Positions 17,793-26,214 are shown, numbered from the stretch's first letter. The stretch: DNA of 64,000 nt from Sporisorium sorghi (GCA_023212695.1 JALCCG010000008.1:1-64000); one strand, 5' to 3'. Program-made: numbers and translations. Notes: generated by a model from the letters alone, not told the origin.

Positions 17793-17821
17793 TTGGGGAG
17801 ATTCTTCTTGAATCTCCCCAA
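17793..17821 (+). terminator. Intercistronic hairpin between binding protein and permease
   Basis: TTGGGGAGATTC / GAATCTCCCCAA, 12-bp perfect arms with a TTCTT loop, followed by ATTTTAAATT. It is probably a partial terminator or 3' stabiliser that gives more binding protein than permease. Confidence 0.7.
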
Positions 17822-17850
17822 ATTTTAAATTCTAAGGAGAGGGGAAAACC

Positions 17851-18786
17851 ATGGAATCTTCACTTCACAAGAAGCCGTTCCTTAAACCGAAACGCAAATC
17901 CATTTTGAAGCAAAAGTGGCTGTACTTCATGATGCTGCTGCCGCTGACCTCCTTAATCATATGGAATTATATCCCGATGTACGGGATTATCATCTCGTTT
18001 AAAGATTACTCTCCCGCATTTGGCATTATGGACAGCCCCTGGGTGGGATTTGCCCACTTCGAACGGTTCTTTAACGCCTTTTACTTCTGGGATGTCATCA
18101 TTAACACGCTAAGAATCAGTCTGTACAGCCTCCTGGTCGGAATTCCGCTTCCCATCATTCTGGCGCTCATGTTCAATGAGCTGCGCCGCAAGAAGTACAA
18201 ATCGCTTGCACAGACCATCTCCTACATTCCGAATTTCATTTCGATTGTTATCGTTGTCGGCATGGTAACGTTCTTCACGTCCCCGGTCGACGGTGTGATC
18301 AATACGGTCATTCAATATTTCGGCGGTACGCCGATTGATTTTGTCGGCAGTGCGAAGCTGTTCCCGCATGTCTTTGTCTGGTCGGGCATTTGGCAGACCG
18401 TGGGCTGGGGAACGCTGATCTATACTGCCGCCATGTCCGGCATTCCGCAGGATCAATATGAAGCGGCTTACCTGGAAGGCGCCACGCGTTTGCAGTGCAT
18501 CCGGTACATCACCATTCCAGCGATCATGCCAACCATTGTGATCTGCGCCATTTTGGCAACGGGGTCGGTCATGTCTGTCGGGTTCGAAAAGGTGCTGCTC
18601 ATGCAGAACGATGCAAACCTTGCAACGTCCGAGGTGCTGTCAACATACATGTACAAGTCAGGTATATTGAACGCGGAATACAGCTTCTCGGCTGCCGTAG
18701 GCCTGTTTAACAACCTGATCAACTTCATCGTCCTGTATCTGGTGAATAAATTCGCGCAGAAATTCAGTGAGACCAGCCTGTGGTAA
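17851..18786 (+). CDS. Sugar ABC transporter permease, LplB family
   Basis: A 311-residue permease with about six transmembrane helices and the EAA loop EAAYLEGATRLQCIRYITIPAIMPTI (about residues 205-235), where an ATPase docks. The N-terminus (PLTSLIIWNYIPMYGIIISFKDYSP) is typical of LplB/YteP-type permeases. AGGAGAGGGG precedes ATG 17851. It pairs with the YtcP-type permease 13 nt downstream. No ATPase gene is present; importers of this class usually borrow a shared MsmX-like ATPase encoded elsewhere. Confidence 0.93.
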   Translation: MESSLHKKPFLKPKRKSILKQKWLYFMMLLPLTSLIIWNYIPMYGIIISFKDYSPAFGIMDSPWVGFAHFERFFNAFYFWDVIINTLRISLYSLLVGIPLPIILALMFNELRRKKYKSLAQTISYIPNFISIVIVVGMVTFFTSPVDGVINTVIQYFGGTPIDFVGSAKLFPHVFVWSGIWQTVGWGTLIYTAAMSGIPQDQYEAAYLEGATRLQCIRYITIPAIMPTIVICAILATGSVMSVGFEKVLLMQNDANLATSEVLSTYMYKSGILNAEYSFSAAVGLFNNLINFIVLYLVNKFAQKFSETSLW

Positions 18787-18798
18787 GGAGGGGCAACC

Positions 18799-19692
18799 AT
18801 GCAGTTTCATCTATCTAGAGAAGATAAAATTTTTAACTGGATCAACATTGTAGTCGTAGGGATCGTCACTTTGCTTATTCTATATCCGTTGTTATTCGTT
18901 GTGTTTGCTTCACTCAGCGATCCCCGCCAGATCTTCGACAGTGCTCTGCTGCTGTGGCCCAAGGGATTTACGCTGGAAGGATATAAACGGGTGTTCGATA
19001 ATCCGGATATATGGATGGGCTTCAAAAATGCCGTGATTTACACGGTGCTTGGAACAGCCGTGAACGTCATCATGACCACCTTGGCGGCCTATCCGTTATC
19101 CCGGAGGGATTTCCGGGGCCGGAACGTCATTACCATTCTGTTCACATTCACAATGTTCTTCTCCGGCGGGTTGATTCCGACGTATTTGGTGAACCAGCAT
19201 CTGGGGATCATCAATACGATGTGGGTCATGATTCTGCCGGGGGCCGTTAGCGTATACAACATGATTATTATGCGTACTTACTTCCAGCAGAACATTCCGC
19301 TTGAACTGGAGGAGAGCGCGTTTATTGACGGAGCTACGGACATGCAGCTGCTGCTCAAGGTGGTTCTTCCATTATCGACTCCGATCATCGCCGTGATGAT
19401 GATGTTCTACGGAGTAGGCAGATGGAACGGTTATTTTGACGCGATGATTTATTTGTCAGACCGCGAACTGTTTCCGCTGCAGCTGATCCTGAGGGAAATC
19501 CTGGTGCAGAACCAGATGGGGGATGCAGCGAACCAGGCGATGATGAACAGCAACCAGAGCGAGGTCAACCTGATCAAGCAGTCGATTAAATATGCGGTTG
19601 TGGTGGTGTCGAGCATTCCGGTGCTGGTCTTCTATCCGATTGTGTCCAAGTATTTTGAGAAGGGCATCATGGTTGGGGCGATCAAAGGATAA
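18799..19692 (+). CDS. Carbohydrate ABC transporter permease, YtcP family
   Basis: A 297-residue second permease, with the EAA loop LEESAFIDGATDMQLLLKVVLPLSTPII and the conserved C-terminus VFYPIVSKYFEKGIMVGAIKG. It starts 13 nt after the LplB-type gene, with AAGGAGG as SD. Last gene of the importer operon; I found no strong terminator in the 170 nt that follow. Confidence 0.93.
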   Translation: MQFHLSREDKIFNWINIVVVGIVTLLILYPLLFVVFASLSDPRQIFDSALLLWPKGFTLEGYKRVFDNPDIWMGFKNAVIYTVLGTAVNVIMTTLAAYPLSRRDFRGRNVITILFTFTMFFSGGLIPTYLVNQHLGIINTMWVMILPGAVSVYNMIIMRTYFQQNIPLELEESAFIDGATDMQLLLKVVLPLSTPIIAVMMMFYGVGRWNGYFDAMIYLSDRELFPLQLILREILVQNQMGDAANQAMMNSNQSEVNLIKQSIKYAVVVVSSIPVLVFYPIVSKYFEKGIMVGAIKG

Positions 19693-19867
19693 TCTTCAAC
19701 ATATGCTTCTTCGCAGCAGTCTCTATCGTTAGTCGCCGAATTCATCGGGGAGGCCAAAACCGTCCCGGGATCCGGCGACAACGCGGTTAGGGATGCAGCT
19801 GGATTGATATGATCCTGTTACGGGGAAAGTGGGTTTGCGGTTCGTTCCGAAGCGCTCGGAGGTTGAT

Positions 19868-19896
19868 TTGACAGCTTATCACTTAAGTGATAAATT
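19868..19896 (+). promoter_or_regulatory. MarR promoter with 18-bp palindromic operator in the spacer
   Basis: TTGACA (19868-19873), 17-nt spacer, TAAATT (19891-19896). The spacer and -10 carry the perfect palindrome TTATCACTTAAGTGATAA at 19876-19893, ideally placed for autorepression by the MarR protein made downstream. Confidence 0.75.
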
Positions 19897-19922
19897 GACA
19901 GAGATTAGGATCGAGGAGGTGA

Positions 19923-20411
19923 ATGGAGCAAATGAAGCAATTAGGGTTTAGTCAAGAGAACCGGCTGGCGATGCTGTCCTGGATTCGGATCACCCGTTTT
20001 CAACAGGTCGGCAATCAAATCTCGAATGAATTCCTGCAGCCCTTCTGCATTACCGTTGCCCAATTCGACGTGCTGATTCAGGTCATGGCACATCAGCCTT
20101 TATCGCAGCAGGAGCTGGCTGAATACCTTTCCATCAGCGGCGGCGGCGTTTCCCACATGGTGAAGCGGCTGGAGAAGCTGGGTCTGATAGTCCGCAAGCA
20201 GGATTGGAAAGTGAAGTATATCTCCCTTACGGAGAAGGGACAAGCCCTGCTGGAAGAGATTATCCCGTTGCTGTCGGATTTCCAAACCTCCATGTTTGAT
20301 ATTCTGGATGAACAAGAATTACAGCAGCTGTACAAAACCATGAGAAAGCTTCATCAACATAACCTGAAGAATAAGGCAGCGCAACCGGAGTTCATAGCCG
20401 AGGAGGAATAG
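19923..20411 (+). CDS. MarR family transcriptional regulator
   Basis: About 160 residues. The winged helix is at about 60-125 (LSQQELAEYLSISGGGVSHMVKRLEKLGLIVRK, then the wing QDWKVKYISLTEKG), with dimerisation helices at both ends. GAGGAGGT lies 2 nt before ATG 19923 and 11 nt before an in-frame ATG at 19932; the latter may be the true start. It has its own promoter with a palindromic operator. The genes it controls besides itself are unclear; the next gene has a different upstream motif. Confidence 0.9.
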   Translation: MEQMKQLGFSQENRLAMLSWIRITRFQQVGNQISNEFLQPFCITVAQFDVLIQVMAHQPLSQQELAEYLSISGGGVSHMVKRLEKLGLIVRKQDWKVKYISLTEKGQALLEEIIPLLSDFQTSMFDILDEQELQQLYKTMRKLHQHNLKNKAAQPEFIAEEE

Positions 20412-20533
20412 CCCCGAGGTTATCCCGGGTGCCTCCATTCCATGAACTGAACAATAATTGTTGTATCCATGCAGTGTCAAGAATGCTGTGGCGGCGGTGA
20501 ATCGGCTGCAGGCTTGAATGCCGGGAAAAAGAC

Positions 20534-20564
20534 GGGGGGTCCTTTCATAGGGGATTCCTTTTTT
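20534..20564 (+). terminator. Possible terminator after the MarR gene
   Basis: GGGGGTCC / GGGATTCC with GU pairs and one mismatch, then six T. The stem is weak and the call tentative. Confidence 0.4.
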
Positions 20565-20623
20565 AATGTTGTTGAGGTAGAGCTTTTTTAGGGTTGTGCC
20601 CTATATTTCTATGTACTTCGCAA

Positions 20624-20641
20624 GAACATTTGTTCTATAAT
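20624..20641 (+). promoter_or_regulatory. LexA-like box abutting a -10 element
   Basis: GAACATTTGTTC (20624-20635) matches the GAAC-N4-GTTC core of the Gram-positive LexA box and is directly followed by TATAAT (20636-20641). The outer bases of the extended consensus (C and G) are not matched. No good -35 is visible at 17-18 nt. Confidence 0.45.
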
Positions 20642-20682
20642 TGGGGGGTGAATAAATCGAATCGTACAGGAGGTTGTTTCTT

Positions 20683-21213
20683 TTGAAGAAGAGTGCGTTA
20701 TTGGTCATTGATGTACAGAATGAGATGTTTCATGTGAATGATCCGGTGTATGAAGGGGAGCGATTGCTCTACAATCTCAAGCAGCTCATTGCAAAAGCCA
20801 GAAACGGCGGCGTTCCTGTTTTTTACATACAGCATAATGACGAGGGTTTGGTCGAGGGGTCCGATGCGTGGAGAATTAATCCCGAAATAGCGCCCGCGAT
20901 GTCGGATGTCATCATTCAGAAGACCAGACCGGATTCATTCTATAACACAACGCTTGAAGAAGAACTGAAACGACTGGATATTGAACATGTGATTCTGGCG
21001 GGGATGCAGAGTGAGTTATGCGTAGATACCACGTGCAGGAGAGCGTCCAGTATGGGCTATGCGGTTACGTTGGTGTCGGATGCTCACAGCACCTGGAGTA
21101 GTGCGGCGTTAACGGCTCAGCAGATCATAGATCACGAGAATGCTACCCTTAGATGGTTTGCGAGCATCAAGACAACGGAGGAGGTTATCTTTGCGGAAGA
21201 AGCCGGCGTATAA
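20683..21213 (+). CDS. Cysteine hydrolase, isochorismatase family
   Basis: A 176-residue isochorismatase/nicotinamidase-fold enzyme: catalytic Asp in ALLVIDVQNEM, a Lys in QKTRPDSFYNTTLEEEL, and the nucleophile Cys in LAGMQSELCVDTTCRRASSMGY after the cis-peptide region. The substrate is unknown; amide or enol-ether hydrolysis are both found in this family. TTG 20683 is used because AGGAGGT lies 8 nt upstream and the protein then starts at the family beginning (KKSALLVIDVQ). The gene is monocistronic with a strong terminator. A LexA-like palindrome overlaps its promoter region. Confidence 0.9.
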   Translation: MKKSALLVIDVQNEMFHVNDPVYEGERLLYNLKQLIAKARNGGVPVFYIQHNDEGLVEGSDAWRINPEIAPAMSDVIIQKTRPDSFYNTTLEEELKRLDIEHVILAGMQSELCVDTTCRRASSMGYAVTLVSDAHSTWSSAALTAQQIIDHENATLRWFASIKTTEEVIFAEEAGV

Positions 21214-21228
21214 TCGCCGGCTTTTTTT
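21201..21228 (+). terminator. Rho-independent terminator
   Basis: AGCCGGCG / CGCCGGCT with a 6-nt loop and seven T; it overlaps the stop codon of the hydrolase gene. Confidence 0.9.
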
Positions 21229-21384
21229 GGGGTTCTGAGCGTTGTAAGAATACGCTCCTGCTTGGAGCAGGGCGTGAAGCTACAGCGCATTTTGATAGGG
21301 CAAATCAGATTCTGACAAGCGAGAACGGCAGAGCGAGAATCATGAAGAGTTAACACTTTACCAAGATGCAAGCAATCACGATGG

Positions 21385-22236
21385 TTAACCCCACAGCGCG
21401 ATGGCGATGATGCCAAACGTGATGAGCATGGACGTGAGGATTCGTCGCCAGCCTTGCTGCTCACGCAGAACGAGGATGCCCAGTATGGTGCCGAATACCG
21501 TGCTGATTTCACGAACCGGAGCGATATGTGCAAGCGGGGTAAGCCGCATGGCGAACAGAAACAATAAGTAAGACCCGGGTGCAAGGACGGAGCCAAGCAG
21601 GATCGTCCGCCAGTTCACCGACCATTCCTGCTTCAACTGTCCAGCCAGCATAACCGGAATGATCAGTGCGATGAAATAACTGATATTGGATAGCTGGATC
21701 AGCGTGACGGGGGAAACCCCCGCATCCAGAATGGCTTTGTCGGTAAGGGTGTATCCCGAAATGCAGAGCCCGACCAGGCAGGCGTAGATCAATGCTTTGG
21801 GATTCACGCCCGATGGGCCTCTGAACCTCAGACCGGATAAAGCAAATAACGAAAAAGTAATGATACCAAGCCCCATATACCCCAATGGTTTTAACTGTTC
21901 ATGAAATAACACCAGGCTGCACAGCGAGGTCAACATGGCGCCGAGCCCCCGCATGAACGGATATACCTGAGACATATCGCCATGGGTATACGCTTTGGAG
22001 AGCAGCGTAATATAGCAGCCCTGGATTGTCATCGACAGAAGCATCAGGCCGTATATGTGCGGGCTCAGCTGGAGCTTAGACATCTCGATGAGAAAATAAG
22101 GCATCAGGAAGATTAAAGTGACCGAGTGGATGCACCACAGAAATACCGATTTATGAATGCTCCGCTTCGTGAACAGATTCCAAAGCGCATGCGTCAGCCC
22201 GGATGACAGTACCAGCAGCAGGGATAGCAATTCCAT
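21385..22236 (-). CDS. EamA/DMT family transporter
   Basis: A 283-residue membrane protein with ten predicted helices in two EamA repeats (THALWNLFTKRS in the first; FAMRLTPLAHIAPVREISTVFGTILGILVLREQ near the end), the drug/metabolite transporter superfamily. The substrate is unknown. Its ATG shares one base with the stop of the DeoR gene upstream (TGATG), so the two are coupled and presumably serve one pathway, possibly with the divergent phosphoesterase at 23204. Confidence 0.88.
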   Translation of the reverse strand: MELLSLLLVLSSGLTHALWNLFTKRSIHKSVFLWCIHSVTLIFLMPYFLIEMSKLQLSPHIYGLMLLSMTIQGCYITLLSKAYTHGDMSQVYPFMRGLGAMLTSLCSLVLFHEQLKPLGYMGLGIITFSLFALSGLRFRGPSGVNPKALIYACLVGLCISGYTLTDKAILDAGVSPVTLIQLSNISYFIALIIPVMLAGQLKQEWSVNWRTILLGSVLAPGSYLLFLFAMRLTPLAHIAPVREISTVFGTILGILVLREQQGWRRILTSMLITFGIIAIALWG

Positions 22237-23009
22237 CAGAGATGTCCGATGAGCACTTCAATGCCGCGTGCGGACAGATTGTCCACCCACTCCTGTGAGC
22301 AGCCCCGATCCGTAATGACCATGGAGATATCCTCCAGCTTGGCAAGCTTGGCGAATGTGGTAACCCCCAGCTTCGAATGATCCGCGAGAACGATGCCTTC
22401 CTCGGCACGTTCCAGCATTTTTCGCGAAATATAGGCTTCGTCCAGATCATAATCGGTAATTCCGTCGGTTAACGAGATGCCGCCGACAGAGATAAACGCT
22501 TTATTCACTTTGAACTGCTCCAGCAGCATTTCGGTGAGAGGACCTGTTGCCGCTTGTTTGGTGCGGTCCATATCGCCGCCGATATAAATAATTTTCCCCT
22601 GGAAAATCTCCATCGCCAGATTGAGCACAGGCAGCGAGTGGGTGATGACCGTGATATGAGACCGGTCCTTGAGATAACGCATCACCTCAATCGTGGTTGT
22701 TCCGTTGTCCAGCAAAATCGTTTCGCCATCCTTGACCAGGGATGCGGCAAGTTGGCCGATAGCGGCCTTCTCTTCAGTCCGAGACTGGGAACGGCTGGTA
22801 AAGGATGGTTCAATATGCTCGGCACGCGATTTGACGGCACCGCCGTAAACTTTGCGAAGTTTGCCTTCCTTCTCTAAACGGTCCAGATCCCGCCGGATGG
22901 TTTCGGCAGATACCTCCAGCTGTTTGGCGAGAATGTGGACCTTTACCTTGCCTTCAAGTTCTAATTGATGCAGAATTTTCTCCCTGCGATCTTCATAAGT
23001 AACGGACAT
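22236..23009 (-). CDS. DeoR/GlpR family regulator
   Basis: A 257-residue repressor: an N-terminal HTH (about 6-60, VKVHILAKQLEVSAETIRRDLDRLEKEGKLRKVYGGAV) and a C-terminal DeoR sugar-phosphate-binding domain (ILLDNGTTTIEVMRYL, GGISLTDGITDYDLDEA, VLADHSKLG). It is first of a two-gene operon with the EamA transporter and divergent from the metallophosphoesterase. The intergenic region carries a 12-bp inverted repeat covering the -35 elements of both promoters, a likely binding site. The effector is probably a phosphorylated sugar or polyol. Confidence 0.92.
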   Translation of the reverse strand: MSVTYEDRREKILHQLELEGKVKVHILAKQLEVSAETIRRDLDRLEKEGKLRKVYGGAVKSRAEHIEPSFTSRSQSRTEEKAAIGQLAASLVKDGETILLDNGTTTIEVMRYLKDRSHITVITHSLPVLNLAMEIFQGKIIYIGGDMDRTKQAATGPLTEMLLEQFKVNKAFISVGGISLTDGITDYDLDEAYISRKMLERAEEGIVLADHSKLGVTTFAKLAKLEDISMVITDRGCSQEWVDNLSARGIEVLIGHL

Positions 23010-23071
23010 CTATTTACTTCACCTCGATATAATGTATGACTGATATTGACCGATAATGTGGATTAATCCTT

Positions 23072-23140
23072 ATATTAGGGTGATAAAATCGTAAAGTCAA
23101 CGAAAAATCATTGACTTTACGAAGTTCACTCCTCTAATAT
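23072..23140. promoter_or_regulatory. Mirror-image divergent promoters joined by a 12-bp inverted repeat
   Basis: The repeat TCGTAAAGTCAA (23089-23100) / TTGACTTTACGA (23111-23122) supplies both -35 elements. Plus strand: TTGACT (23111-23116), 18 nt, TAATAT (23135-23140). Minus strand: TTGACT (23100-23095), 17 nt, TAATAT (23077-23072). A DeoR dimer on the repeat would shut both directions. Confidence 0.8.
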
Positions 23141-23203
23141 ACACATAAAACCACAACAATGTTTATCAAAACCACATGCCCATATAAAAGGAGGAAATAC
23201 GCA

Positions 23204-24163
23204 ATGAAGCCGATTCTTCAATTCGGAGACGATCATACCTTCAAAATCGTGCAGTTTACCGATATTCATTGGATGAATGGAGAACCAGAGGATCAGCTGA
23301 GCCGACAGTGCATGGATACGGTGCTGGACCTGGAGCAGCCGGACCTGGTCGTGTTTACGGGCGATCTGATCTATTCAGGGGAAGTTGATGCCGGCTCAAG
23401 AAGGTGCGAGGATCCGGTGCAGGCTTTCAAGGATGTCGTGGCTTCGGTAGAATCCCGCGGCATCCGCTGGGCTTTTGTATTCGGGAATCACGATACGGAG
23501 GGGGATGTGACGCGTGAAGAGCTAATGTATGTCGCTATGCAGCACACCTATAACTGTGCGGAGCACGGTTCACCGGATATTCATGGCGTAGGGAATTATA
23601 CGCTTCCTATATCCGGCAGTAATGGGGACAAGACAGAGGCCGTGCTGTACTTCTTCGACTCAGGGAGAGAGTCCGAACACCCTGCCGTTCCGGGATACGA
23701 CTGGATCCGACGCGATCAGATCCGGTGGTATGAACTGGCCTCGATGGCTTACAGCGTTAAGCATAAAGGAGAACCGCTGCCGGCATTGGCTTTTTTCCAT
23801 ATCCCTCTGCCGGAGTACCAGGAGGTCTGGGAGCGGAAGACGTGTTATGGCAGCAAGTATGAGAGGGTGTGCTGCCCGGAGGTAAATACCGGACTGTTCG
23901 CAGCGATGCTCGAAAGAGGCGATGTGCTGGGTACCTTCGCCGGGCATGATCACATCAACGATTATTGGGGCGAACTGCACGGCATCCGTCTCTGTTACGG
24001 CAGGGCTACCGGATATGGCACATATGGCCGGGAAGGCATGCTCCGAGGGGCGAGGGTCATTCGCCTGCATGAAGGACAGCGGCAATTTGACACCTGGATC
24101 ACCCTGGCTGACGGCTCGCAAATAGGGGAGCAGGAGAAGCATGAGCCCGGCGTGTCTGTCTGA
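23204..24163 (+). CDS. Metallophosphoesterase (Dcr2/PAP-like)
   Basis: A 319-residue calcineurin-type phosphoesterase with the full metal set: FTDIH (D20, H22), FTGDLIYS (D54), FGNHDTE (N95, H96), FFHIPLPE and GHDHINDY. The layout resembles Dcr2 and purple acid phosphatase 27-like proteins. No signal peptide is seen, so it should be cytoplasmic. ATG 23204 follows AAGGAGG; an upstream frame from 23159 overlaps the leader. It is under a promoter shared in mirror image with the DeoR/EamA operon, so its substrate is probably the phosphorylated compound handled there (inference). Confidence 0.88.
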   Translation: MKPILQFGDDHTFKIVQFTDIHWMNGEPEDQLSRQCMDTVLDLEQPDLVVFTGDLIYSGEVDAGSRRCEDPVQAFKDVVASVESRGIRWAFVFGNHDTEGDVTREELMYVAMQHTYNCAEHGSPDIHGVGNYTLPISGSNGDKTEAVLYFFDSGRESEHPAVPGYDWIRRDQIRWYELASMAYSVKHKGEPLPALAFFHIPLPEYQEVWERKTCYGSKYERVCCPEVNTGLFAAMLERGDVLGTFAGHDHINDYWGELHGIRLCYGRATGYGTYGREGMLRGARVIRLHEGQRQFDTWITLADGSQIGEQEKHEPGVSV

Positions 24164-24183
24164 TTATTGCGTATAGCCCCCCA

Positions 24184-24240
24184 ATACACCTCTTTAACGA
24201 TATGCGGGACAAGAACCCGGCGGTTCCATAAGAGGTGTAT
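24184..24240. repeat. Inverted repeat downstream of the phosphoesterase
   Basis: ATACACCTCTT (24184-24194) and AAGAGGTGTAT (24230-24240), 11 bp perfect, separated by 35 nt that hold a smaller CGGG/CCCG stem. No T-run follows, so it is not a classic terminator. Confidence 0.6.
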
Positions 24241-24294
24241 GAATTGGGTTATTGTACTTGTGCGTTCATGAATATTACTTTGCTTGCTTGAGTA

Positions 24295-24798
24295 TCACTT
24301 ACTCGAGTTTACCGGCATTTCAACGGCTTTTTCAAAAAGCCATGCAGATAGCTGTTCAAACACCTCGGATTCCCTTTCAACCATTTTGTACATTTTGCTC
24401 TGGCCTCTTATAGCATAACCTTTTTGATTCATATCGAAGAAGTAATCATGTAATTCTCCATCACCATCACGATAAAAAATAGTGAACGCAAACGTCTCTC
24501 CTCCATCATTTCTTATGTTTTTGGTGACAAATGATCTTGCTGATCTCGTATACGAAACGGAATCCAGAATGCTCATCCATTGGTTGAGCTCATTATGGTT
24601 GTCCTCGAATTCGATTAGGTAAGGTGTTATGTTAGATCCATTCAGGTGATAAAAAAAGATTTTTTCTATTTTAGTAGAATGGCTAATGAGGCTTGTAGCA
24701 GGCAAGCGAACCGAGTAATAGTTAATGATCCAAGAAATTGTTAAGATTATCACTGCACATGTGATCACTAATTTCTGTTGTTTCCTCAGCTTCTTCAT
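24295..24798 (-). CDS. Hypothetical membrane-anchored protein
   Basis: A 167-residue protein not recognised. A basic start (MKKLRKQQK) is followed by one transmembrane helix (about 10-28) and an extracytoplasmic domain of about 135 residues with no motif I can name. ATG 24798 has a plausible AAGGAAA upstream. The gene is distinctly more AT-rich than its neighbours, which hints at later acquisition or weak selection. It is alone on its strand. Confidence 0.65.
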   Translation of the reverse strand: MKKLRKQQKLVITCAVIILTISWIINYYSVRLPATSLISHSTKIEKIFFYHLNGSNITPYLIEFEDNHNELNQWMSILDSVSYTRSARSFVTKNIRNDGGETFAFTIFYRDGDGELHDYFFDMNQKGYAIRGQSKMYKMVERESEVFEQLSAWLFEKAVEMPVNSSK

Positions 24799-25020
24799 AA
24801 ATTTCCTTTCCTCAATCCCTGTCTTTTGTATTTAATAATCTAAACACTTGATTGGATAACTTAGTTGCAGAAACACCCTGTTTTTGACTTCACATTGGTA
24901 AAAAAGAGCGAAGCGTGCTCATTTTTTGTTGGAACCGTACATTGGATCAAGCAGGGCGATCCTCCTTTTTGCATTAGATTTGTTGGGAATGATTTTTTGG
25001 AAGGTGGGGTGTTGTTGCGG

Positions 25021-26214
25021 ATGAAGGTACAGATGTTGGAGCAAGCTTACGTATTATCGGGGCTGTCCATCAAGGATGTTCTGGAGCAAAAGTTCTGTGT
25101 ATTCGATCTGGAGGCCACCGATGATCAGGTAGAGAACGCGGAGGTCATGGAAATTGGAGCCGTCCGTATGGACAGTACGGGCATACAAGAAGAGCAGACG
25201 TTCCATACGTATATCAAACCATCCGGGCCGATTCCGCAGCCGATCGCAGCCTCGACAGGAATCTATAATGCAGATGTGGAGGGTTCGCCCAGATTCTCGA
25301 AGGGGTACGGAATGTTTACCGATTTTGCTAACGAATGCGTCTTTGTCACGTACGGGGGATATGAGTTTGATCTGCCGCTGCTCCAGCGTGAATGTGCCCG
25401 GCATGGTCTGCCCGAACCCGCGAATCCCTGTATTGATATCAAGGCAATGTTCGCTGGCCTTCATCCTGAAGTCGAAGATGAGATCACGATGGAGATGATG
25501 ATGGACTATTACGGATACGAGACAACGAGTCATAAGAGTGGCAATAGAATCGGAAATTACATGTTGATCGGTCACATATGGATGGATATGATGCAGGAGC
25601 TTAGGGCCAGAAGCATCCAACACCTTGAATACCCCGAACCGCTGATCGTCAAAAGATTTCAGCATCCGTCCAAGCGAAGCGTAGATACAAGCTCACGCAA
25701 GGTTCGTTTTCCTGCTCTGACGGATTCCCAGCGGAAGGTCATGCTCAGCATTCTGGTATTATTCTTTCTTACGATGACTCTAACGGGTATGGTTGATCTA
25801 TTCACGTTCCGATTGAGATGGAATGGCGGTTTAGCCGGCAATGGCAATCCTGCACTCTTGATTGTATTCCTGCTGGTGCCGTTATACACCGTACTTCTGT
25901 GCCTGACGGGGGCGGCATCCTGTTACTTTTTCCGGGAAAAAATGATAGATGGATGGTATTCCGGCGGCATGTTATCTTTCCTTGTCGTGATGACCGGCAC
26001 CATAAGCTGGTTGGCTGTCGGATATTATTATAGGATCTTTCATGACCTTGTCGGGGCAACATCAGAGTCTGGTTCCACTATATTCCGGTTTGGGGAATGG
26101 GATCAGTATTCAAATACGGCCTTTATTAATATTTTTACATATAGTCTGGGCATCTCTCTTTCGTTGATAATAGGCTATGGGATTGCATTTCTTACACGTA
26201 AACAGCGGGGCTGA
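25021..26214 (+). CDS. ERI1/KapD-like 3'-5' exonuclease domain fused to a membrane domain
   Basis: About 397 residues. The N-terminal 200 form a DEDDh exonuclease: motif I FDLEAT (D29, E31) followed by EVMEIGAVRMD, motif II YGGYEFDLPLLQRECARHG, as in ERI1 and the sporulation inhibitor KapD. At motif III, where H-x4-D is expected, the sequence reads SHKSGNRIGNYM, with no acidic residue at the metal position. Residues about 235-397 hold four transmembrane helices of unknown type. The nuclease would face the cytoplasm. The start is uncertain: ATG 25021, or GTG/TTG codons at 25009-25015 that are closer to the SD GGAAGG. The open frame extends to 24865 but that part looks non-coding. Confidence 0.75.
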   Translation: MKVQMLEQAYVLSGLSIKDVLEQKFCVFDLEATDDQVENAEVMEIGAVRMDSTGIQEEQTFHTYIKPSGPIPQPIAASTGIYNADVEGSPRFSKGYGMFTDFANECVFVTYGGYEFDLPLLQRECARHGLPEPANPCIDIKAMFAGLHPEVEDEITMEMMMDYYGYETTSHKSGNRIGNYMLIGHIWMDMMQELRARSIQHLEYPEPLIVKRFQHPSKRSVDTSSRKVRFPALTDSQRKVMLSILVLFFLTMTLTGMVDLFTFRLRWNGGLAGNGNPALLIVFLLVPLYTVLLCLTGAASCYFFREKMIDGWYSGGMLSFLVVMTGTISWLAVGYYYRIFHDLVGATSESGSTIFRFGEWDQYSNTAFINIFTYSLGISLSLIIGYGIAFLTRKQRG

